This document shows positions 59,185-64,000 of a stretch of 64,000 nucleotides of DNA, piece by piece. The stretch is from an uncultured Eubacteriales bacterium (lineage in GTDB: Bacteria; Bacillota; Clostridia; Oscillospirales; Acutalibacteraceae). A program made the translations under genes and the position numbers. The notes beneath the pieces are model-generated. The model worked only from the letters and a program-made list of their open reading frames with translations, was not told where the DNA came from and searched no databases. Where the stretch lies: the NCBI GenBank assembly GCA_948537335.1, contig CAOUJG010000005.1, positions 6,164 through 70,163 on the forward strand, read 5' to 3'. Each line of letters opens with the position of its first letter. Position 1 is the first letter of the stretch.

Positions 59185-60561
59185 TTGAGCAATATTGAGA
59201 ATATTTTGAATAGTGCAAAGAACATACATTTCATCGGGATAGGCGGCTCCGGAATGTGCCCCATGGCAGAGATTCTGCTGGACAAAGGCTACAATATAAC
59301 AGGGTCCGATAATTATATCTCGGATACCCTGCAAAGGCTCATAGACAAGGGAATGAAGGTCTACACAGAGCATAGCGCCGCAAACGTGAATGGGGCCGAA
59401 TTGGTGGTATACTCGGCCGCAATAAAAGAAGACAATGTGGAGAGGGCAGAGGCCGCAAAGAGAGGGCTCCCATGCATAGAGCGCGCAGTGATGCTGGGGC
59501 TTTTGTGCGCAAAATATAAGAATACCGTAGCAGTGTCGGGCACGCACGGCAAAACCACCACAACCGCGATGATAACTCAGATTTTAACAATGGCAAAAAA
59601 AGATCCGAGCGCGATAATCGGCGGAAAGCTGCCGGCAATAAACGGCAACAGCAGAACGGGCAAGTCGGGCATAATAGTGTGCGAAGCGTGCGAGTATGTG
59701 GACTCCTTTTTGCAGATCACGCCGTCGATAGCGGTAATAACGAACGTGGAGGCGGATCACCTTGACTATTTTGGAAACCTCGAGAATGTGATAAACTCGT
59801 TCAACAAGTTTGCGAAAAAGGCCAAGGAGCTCGTGGTCATAAACGGAGAAGATGAAAATTCTGTCCTTGCGGCGAAAAACGTGAGTGCACCGGTCGTGAC
59901 TTTTGGTGAGTCGAAGAAAAACACCTATTATGCCGAGAATATTTCTGAAGAGAACGTGGCCTTCCCGAGCTTCGATTTGATGAAGGGCGGAAAGAAGCTT
60001 GCAGCGATAAAACTAGCAGTGCCGGGCAAATATAATGTTTATAATGCCCTTGCTGCAGCAACAGTTGCCGATTGCTTGGGGGTTTTGCCGGAAGACATAT
60101 CCAAAGCGCTTGGCGAGTTCACCGGAGTGCATCGCCGGTTTGAGGTGCTTGGTCGGCCTCATGGTATCACCGTTGCGGACGATTTTGCGCATCACCCAAC
60201 GGAGATAACCTCGGTGTTGACGGCCGCTAAAAAGATGGGATTCAAGCGGGTTATTGCGGTGTTTCAGCCGCACACATATTCTCGCACGGCGGCATTCCTG
60301 GATGAATTTGCAGAGTCGCTGTCCATTGCGGATATTCCCGTCTTGTCCGAGATCTTGGCCGTCCGCGAGGTAAACACCTATAACATTAAGTCCGAAGACC
60401 TGGCGGCAAAGCTTGAGAACTGCATATGCCTGCGCACGTTTGAGGAGATCACGGATTGCATCGAAAAAATAGCAGAGCCCGGGGACTTAGTCCTGACCAT
60501 GGGCGGGGGCAATGTGTACGTTTGCGCAAATATGATTTTGAAGAGGATTAAAGAAAAATAG
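59185..60561 (+). CDS. murC: UDP-N-acetylmuramate--L-alanine ligase
   Basis: MurC adds the first amino acid of the stem peptide. HFIGIGGSGMCPMAEILL binds UDP-MurNAc, VAVSGTHGKTTTTAMI is the P-loop, and the central FTGVHRRFEVLG and DDFAHHPTEI are diagnostic. At 458 aa the length is normal. TTG 59185 is the start, with AAAGGTGTG upstream. It lies outside the dcw cluster. A TATAAT at 59125-59130 with a weak TTTATT 17 bp upstream is the likely promoter. Confidence 0.96.
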   Translation: MSNIENILNSAKNIHFIGIGGSGMCPMAEILLDKGYNITGSDNYISDTLQRLIDKGMKVYTEHSAANVNGAELVVYSAAIKEDNVERAEAAKRGLPCIERAVMLGLLCAKYKNTVAVSGTHGKTTTTAMITQILTMAKKDPSAIIGGKLPAINGNSRTGKSGIIVCEACEYVDSFLQITPSIAVITNVEADHLDYFGNLENVINSFNKFAKKAKELVVINGEDENSVLAAKNVSAPVVTFGESKKNTYYAENISEENVAFPSFDLMKGGKKLAAIKLAVPGKYNVYNALAAATVADCLGVLPEDISKALGEFTGVHRRFEVLGRPHGITVADDFAHHPTEITSVLTAAKKMGFKRVIAVFQPHTYSRTAAFLDEFAESLSIADIPVLSEILAVREVNTYNIKSEDLAAKLENCICLRTFEEITDCIEKIAEPGDLVLTMGGGNVYVCANMILKRIKEK

Positions 60562-60566
60562 CAAAC

Positions 60567-60600
60567 GGCGCCGCACTATACCGCGCGGTGCCTGGTTTTT
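60567..60600. terminator. Terminator after murC
   Basis: GGCGCCGC pairs with GCGGTGCC (one G-U pair), followed by TTTTT. The converging gene ends just beyond it. Confidence 0.7.
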
Positions 60601-60610
60601 GTGTGGAAGA

Positions 60611-61273
60611 TTAAACTTTTTCAACGATAACGTTGGCGGACTTATATATGCTGTTTGGCGGCACAGCGCCACGGACGGAACTAAGCGGATAAACGTTAGT
60701 GTTTTTGCCGATGATGGTGCCGGGGTTCAGAACCGCATTGCAGCCGACTTCGACGAAGTCACCAATAATCGCACCAAACTTTTTGAGGCCCGTATCGATT
60801 CTATCGCCATTGTAGAGCACTTTAACGATACTTTTGTCCGACTTAACGTTCGAAGTGATGCTCCCGGCGCCCATATGAGCTTTGTAGCCCAAGATGGAGT
60901 CACCAATGTAATTGTAGTGCGGAACGTTGGCGCCATCAAAGAGAACCGAATTTTTGATTTCGGTAGAATTGCCCACCACAGCGTCTTTCCCGATTATCGC
61001 GCTCTCTCGGATATATGCACAGTGGCGAATCTCTGCACCTTCATCCACAATAAGCGGACCATTTAGACTGGCAGTTTGGCTTACTTTAGCGGTTTTTGCA
61101 ACCCAAATGTTTTCTCCGATTTTATCATATTTTTCTGCCAAGAGTGTTTGCCCCAGCTCGACTATAAATTCAGCAATATTCGGGATTACCTCCCACGGCC
61201 ATTTAACGCCGGCAAACAACTCCTTAGCGATGGTGTGCTCCAAACTTAAGAGCGCGTCTGCTTTTATCTCCAT
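60611..61273 (-). CDS. Left-handed beta-helix acyltransferase-like protein
   Basis: This 220-residue protein has a short helical N terminus and a long run of hexapeptide repeats (IWVAKTAKVSQTASLNGPLI, CAYIRESAIIGKDAVVG, CNAVLNPGTIIGKNTNVYPL), as in the C-terminal half of GlmU-type sugar nucleotidyltransferases. No nucleotidyltransferase domain is present, so it is probably an acetyltransferase-like or regulatory relative. ATG 61273 lies 9 nt after GGGGAG. The substrate is unknown. Confidence 0.75.
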   Translation of the reverse strand: MEIKADALLSLEHTIAKELFAGVKWPWEVIPNIAEFIVELGQTLLAEKYDKIGENIWVAKTAKVSQTASLNGPLIVDEGAEIRHCAYIRESAIIGKDAVVGNSTEIKNSVLFDGANVPHYNYIGDSILGYKAHMGAGSITSNVKSDKSIVKVLYNGDRIDTGLKKFGAIIGDFVEVGCNAVLNPGTIIGKNTNVYPLSSVRGAVPPNSIYKSANVIVEKV

Positions 61274-61307
61274 TTTCAAAATCTCCCCACGTTTCGTAGT
61301 AACTTCA

Positions 61308-61346
61308 ATTATATCAGTTGACTTTTTGAAACTCAAGTGATATAAT
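61308..61346. promoter_or_regulatory. Overlapping divergent promoters in an inverted repeat
   Basis: Rightward: TTGACT (61318-61323), 17 bp, TATAAT (61341-61346), toward tRNA-Val. Leftward: TTGAGT (61336-61331), 17 bp, TATAAT (61313-61308), toward the beta-helix gene. The arms ATTATATCAGTTGA and TCAAGTGATATAAT are inverted repeats with one mismatch. Confidence 0.8.
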
Positions 61347-61425
61347 AAAATAAGGCCGAAAGGCGCGTCATGCGGTGTTTTTTGTGATGTAGTATAAAAT
61401 ATAAATTTTGCGCGATATTTGTTCC

Positions 61426-61501
61426 GGACGTTTAGCTCAGCTGGTAGAGCATTCGCTTGACGTGCGAAGGGTCAGCGGTTCAAGTCCGTTAACGTCCACC
61501 A
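61426..61501 (+). tRNA. tRNA-Val (anticodon GAC)
   Basis: Acceptor GGACGTT with AACGTCC, D arm AGCTCAGCTGGTAGAGC, anticodon arm TTCGC-TTGACGT-GCGAA (anticodon GAC), T arm CGG-TTCAAGT-CCG, and an encoded CCA. Confidence 0.95.
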
Positions 61502-61565
61502 TATAATAATGTACCTTTTGATGCAGTGAACAAAAATAACAAACCAAATTTGGAGAAAAATTTAA

Positions 61566-62435
61566 ATGAAGTTAGAAAAATTATTTGCACTATTTCTTAC
61601 ACTTCTTACGCCATTATACGTTTCTGAAAATGCTTTTGCTTCACCATTGCAGATTGATAGTTCAATTTTAGAAAAAGAAAAATCTAAACTTGTTAAACTT
61701 GAAACAACTTATAATACACGAGATTTAGGTGGCTATAAAACCTCTGATAGCAAGATTACAAAATATGGTGTGTTTTTGCGTTCGGATGACACTGATAACT
61801 TGACTTTAAAAGATATTGAAACACTAAAATCTTATGGTATAACAGCTGTACTGGATTTGCGCGAAGCCCCTTATTATTTGGAACATCCAGATAAATTTTC
61901 TAATATCCCGGAAATTAATTATCAAAACATAGATATAGTTAAAATTTACAACGAGCATAGTACTGATAAAGAGGCAAGATCAGATGAAAGTTCGGCTAGG
62001 AAATTTCTACGCTATACTGGTGAGGGTAATTGGGTAAAAACTGCCTTTGATATTATTGCAGATACAGAAGGATGCACGCTTTTTCATTGTTTTGCAGGAA
62101 AAGACAGAACTGGATTGGTTGCAATGCTATTATTGGGATTGGTCGATGTCTCTGCCGAAGATATAATGCAAAATTATTCTGTTTCTTATGATTTAATCAA
62201 GGAAAATCCAAAAATTAAAGCAATTATCGAAAATGATGTAAAAGACTTTGGTGAAGCAGCTATTGACAAATACCATGCTACTCCTCCAAGCAAAATAAAA
62301 CATGGTATAGATTATATATCAGAAAATTACGGTACTACCGAAAACTATTTGCTTGCTTGCGGAGTTTCGAAGGAAAATTTAGAAAATATTAAAAATAGGT
62401 TTGTAGGAGAATCTGAAAATAAAATAGAAATTTAA
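61566..62435 (+). CDS. Secreted tyrosine-phosphatase family protein
   Basis: This 289-residue protein has a signal peptide (LFALFLTLLTPLYVSENAFA, cleavage after Ala-Ser near 26). The phosphatase fold shows TTYNTRDLGGYKT, VFLRSDDTDNLT, VLDLREAP and the P-loop HCFAGKDRTGLVAM (C-x5-R), like the Tyr/phosphoinositide phosphatases (Y_phosphatase3/LipA-type) of Listeria and clostridia. It acts outside the cell, on phosphoproteins or phosphoinositides. Third codon positions are clearly A/T-rich compared with most of the window, suggesting later acquisition. It starts 64 nt after tRNA-Val. Confidence 0.85.
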   Translation: MKLEKLFALFLTLLTPLYVSENAFASPLQIDSSILEKEKSKLVKLETTYNTRDLGGYKTSDSKITKYGVFLRSDDTDNLTLKDIETLKSYGITAVLDLREAPYYLEHPDKFSNIPEINYQNIDIVKIYNEHSTDKEARSDESSARKFLRYTGEGNWVKTAFDIIADTEGCTLFHCFAGKDRTGLVAMLLLGLVDVSAEDIMQNYSVSYDLIKENPKIKAIIENDVKDFGEAAIDKYHATPPSKIKHGIDYISENYGTTENYLLACGVSKENLENIKNRFVGESENKIEI

Positions 62436-62564
62436 GTTTTTAGCCTATAATTCTAATGTGTGATTGTATTAAAACCAAATCCTTAGGCGAATTTAGTAAA
62501 TTATAATCCATGCCCCAACTGCTGCGGTGTGGGTTATTTTTAAATAAATAATTGGAGGTCAAAA

Positions 62565-63368
62565 ATGGCGAATAAACTTGCAGTAAAAATTTTGTGTTAC
62601 TTAATGTGTGCGGCTGGGTGTTTTAATGGGAATGTTCTTGTGTCGGCAAGCATGACTACTCAAACTGGAGACGAAAACAATGCTCCTAGTTTGGAACAAA
62701 ACTTGCGAAAAAAGATCATAAGGGTCCCATACATAAATCAGGACGACATTGTTTTTGGATGCGAGGCAGTTAGCGCAACCATGGTGCTGCAGCTTTTGGG
62801 GTACGCTATTTCGGCAAAAGATTTCACAGATAAGTACTTGGAAAGAAGAGACTGGTATATAGATGCAGATGGCGTTTGGCACGGCCCAGACCCTAACGCG
62901 GCTTTTCCGGGGGATCCTTATAAAGACTCTGGCGTGAATTGCGGTTTTGGAATTTTTGCAAATGGCCTTGCAAAGTCTATGAACAAAATTCTGAATCCGT
63001 TAAAGCACAAAGCGATAGTTAAGACGGGGCTAAGCCTGGTTGATCTTATTGAAAATTACATAGATAAAGACATCCCGGTTCTGGTTTGGGCAACAATGGG
63101 CATGAGTCAAAGCAGCCCAGGCCGCACATGGATTATAGACTATGTCGATGAGAATTCGCCTTACAAAATTGGTGATAAATATACCTGGATGCGTAGCGAG
63201 CATTGCTTGGTTCTGGTGGGGCACGATGATGAGAATTATTATTTCAACGACCCATATAAGAACCACGGCCTGATTGCCTATAATAAGGCTTTGGTAGAGC
63301 AAAGGTTTCTGGAAATGGGCAAACAATCAGTTGTCGTCATCAATAAAGAGGACGTACCTGAGCAATAA
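62565..63368 (+). CDS. Secreted C39-like cysteine peptidase
   Basis: A hydrophobic N terminus (VKILCYLMCAAGCFNGNVLV) acts as a signal peptide; CAAGC is only a weak lipobox. The papain-like C39_2 domain has the oxyanion Gln and catalytic Cys in VPYINQDDIVFGCEAVSATM, the His in EHCLVLVGHDDENYYFNDPY and the Asn/Asp after it. It has no ABC domains, so it is not a bacteriocin exporter. It is a predicted secreted or surface peptidase with unknown substrate. GGAGG precedes the ATG. Codon use is mixed, less AT-rich than the phosphatase gene. Confidence 0.8.
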   Translation: MANKLAVKILCYLMCAAGCFNGNVLVSASMTTQTGDENNAPSLEQNLRKKIIRVPYINQDDIVFGCEAVSATMVLQLLGYAISAKDFTDKYLERRDWYIDADGVWHGPDPNAAFPGDPYKDSGVNCGFGIFANGLAKSMNKILNPLKHKAIVKTGLSLVDLIENYIDKDIPVLVWATMGMSQSSPGRTWIIDYVDENSPYKIGDKYTWMRSEHCLVLVGHDDENYYFNDPYKNHGLIAYNKALVEQRFLEMGKQSVVVINKEDVPEQ

Positions 63369-63409
63369 TGGCACTTCCTTAAATGTGAACGTGATAATAT
63401 CTTAAATAA

Positions 63410-63443
63410 AAGCCGCTGTGACCATATGTGCAGTGGCTTTTTG
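63410..63443 (+). terminator. Terminator after the C39-like peptidase gene
   Basis: AAGCCGCTG pairs with CAGTGGCTT (one G-U pair) and is followed by TTTTT. Confidence 0.8.
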
Positions 63444-63549
63444 TTTATGTAATAGACCTTAATTTTACTTTTTACTACCTTAGACTAGAAAATATAATTC
63501 ACATTTATAATTTTTAAAACAGTGAATATTTTCACCTTAATATAATTCT

Positions 63550-63849
63550 CTAACTTGTATATTCAAGTTCCGAGACCAAGTCACTGATTATTTCCAATGA
63601 ATTGTCTGGATTTATCGAGTTTTCATACAGAAATTGGATTATATTTCTAACGTAATTTTCTGACTCTGAAATCCCATTAAAAAAGGCTTTTTCAGGGTTA
63701 TTAACATTATTTTTTATGATGATTTCTATACCAAAGTAAGTCAAGTTGCCTGAAACCGTTTTGACCAAATTATAATACACGTTCTTTTGGCGCTGGATGT
63801 CGGAAATCTCGGAATATTCTTTTTTGTAGATATTAGTAATGCACGTCAT
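63550..63849 (-). CDS. DUF6514-like hypothetical protein
   Basis: A 99-residue protein with a strand-rich start (YYNLVKTVSGNLTYFGIEII) and a helical end (VRNIIQFLYENSINPDNSLE, then ISDLVSELEY). The pattern, a TYGIEI-like strand, a NI(S)-type turn and a final helical VxxFL/SELE, resembles DUF6514, a clostridial family of unknown function. GGAGG lies 8 nt before the ATG. It is very AT-rich. From 63850 to the window end there is AT-rich sequence with no recognised gene. Confidence 0.55.
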   Translation of the reverse strand: MTCITNIYKKEYSEISDIQRQKNVYYNLVKTVSGNLTYFGIEIIIKNNVNNPEKAFFNGISESENYVRNIIQFLYENSINPDNSLEIISDLVSELEYTS

Positions 63850-64000
63850 ATTAAACGGCCTCCTTTTAAAATTTTGTGAGAAAAAACTTTTTATTTAATT
63901 TTTTGATTGAGTTTGAAAACAATACTTTTTTTGAAAGAAATTCATATTCAAAATTTGATAAAGTGCTGATCTTCAGTTTTTGTGAACATAAAAAAATTTT

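Noticed and set aside
62565..63368. C39 peptidase as processor of the double-glycine peptide
   Set aside because: It has a signal peptide and no ABC transporter domains, so it would act outside the cell, and it lies 31 kb away.

Overview
The window looks like chromosome from a spore-forming, Gram-positive member of the Bacillota, most likely class Clostridia. The evidence is gene content: SpoIVA, SipL, SpoVM, SpoVS, DpaA/DpaB, SpoVD, a SpoIIQ-like M23 protein, an alpha/beta-type SASP, a class B sortase with an LPKTG surface protein, and many TTG/GTG starts behind strong Shine-Dalgarno (SD) sites. No outer-membrane genes are seen. Species cannot be read from the sequence. Nearly all genes are ordinary core genes. 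No phage, insertion sequence, CRISPR array or rRNA was found.

Layout, left half. 1-8 kb: the end of a U32 peptidase gene, tRNA-Ser, a GT8 glycosyltransferase, and a parE-parC type IIA topoisomerase pair followed by a DUF6483-like gene. 7.7-13 kb: a hotdog thioesterase, a flavodoxin-like membrane protein, and the leftward run ddl-murI-ywiB-argS. 13-16.5 kb: rpmG-secE-nusG-rplK-rplA, ending in a terminator where rplJL-rpoBC might be expected. 16.6-23 kb: a SASP gene, a ComEA-like protein, a SpoIIQ-like protein, galU, a FUSC protein, dCMP deaminase, rsmA, an HpcH-type aldolase and a HAD phosphatase. 23-26.6 kb: an LPKTG surface protein, a class B sortase and a family 4 uracil-DNA glycosylase.

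Layout, right half. 26.6-31.1 kb is a spore-envelope locus. A leftward pair of very short genes (a 47-residue membrane protein and spoVM) stands back to back with rightward sipL-spoIVA-pdaA. 31.1-34.7 kb: an orphan double-glycine leader peptide, a 33-residue ORF ahead of a CorA-family transporter, and a two-gene ABC exporter behind a consensus promoter with a 16-bp palindrome. 34.7-44.4 kb: a PBP with an FHA-SEDS fusion protein, yfmF-yfmH, lgt, lepA, tRNA-Glu, tRNA-Met and a TtcA-like gene. 44.6-56.1 kb is the dcw cluster: mraZ-rsmH-ftsL-spoVD-mraY-ftsW-murG-murA-divIB-ftsZ. It has no murD, murE or murF. 56.2-59 kb: leftward dpaA-dpaB-ymdB-spoVS. 59-64 kb: murC, a left-handed beta-helix protein, tRNA-Val, then an AT-richer tail with a secreted tyrosine phosphatase, a secreted C39-like peptidase and a DUF6514-like protein.

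How it fits together. Two themes dominate. One is peptidoglycan synthesis and division: ddl, murI, murA, murC, murG, mraY, two PBP/SEDS pairs, ftsL, divIB and ftsZ. The other is the endospore: coat basement layer, engulfment, cortex, dipicolinate and SASP. The points most worth a second look are the two tiny genes at 26757-27011 beside sipL-spoIVA, the double-glycine peptide at 31374, the short ORF plus hairpin before corA, the ABC operator at 34673, the paired hairpins before rplK and rplA, and the overlapping divergent promoters at 61308-61346.
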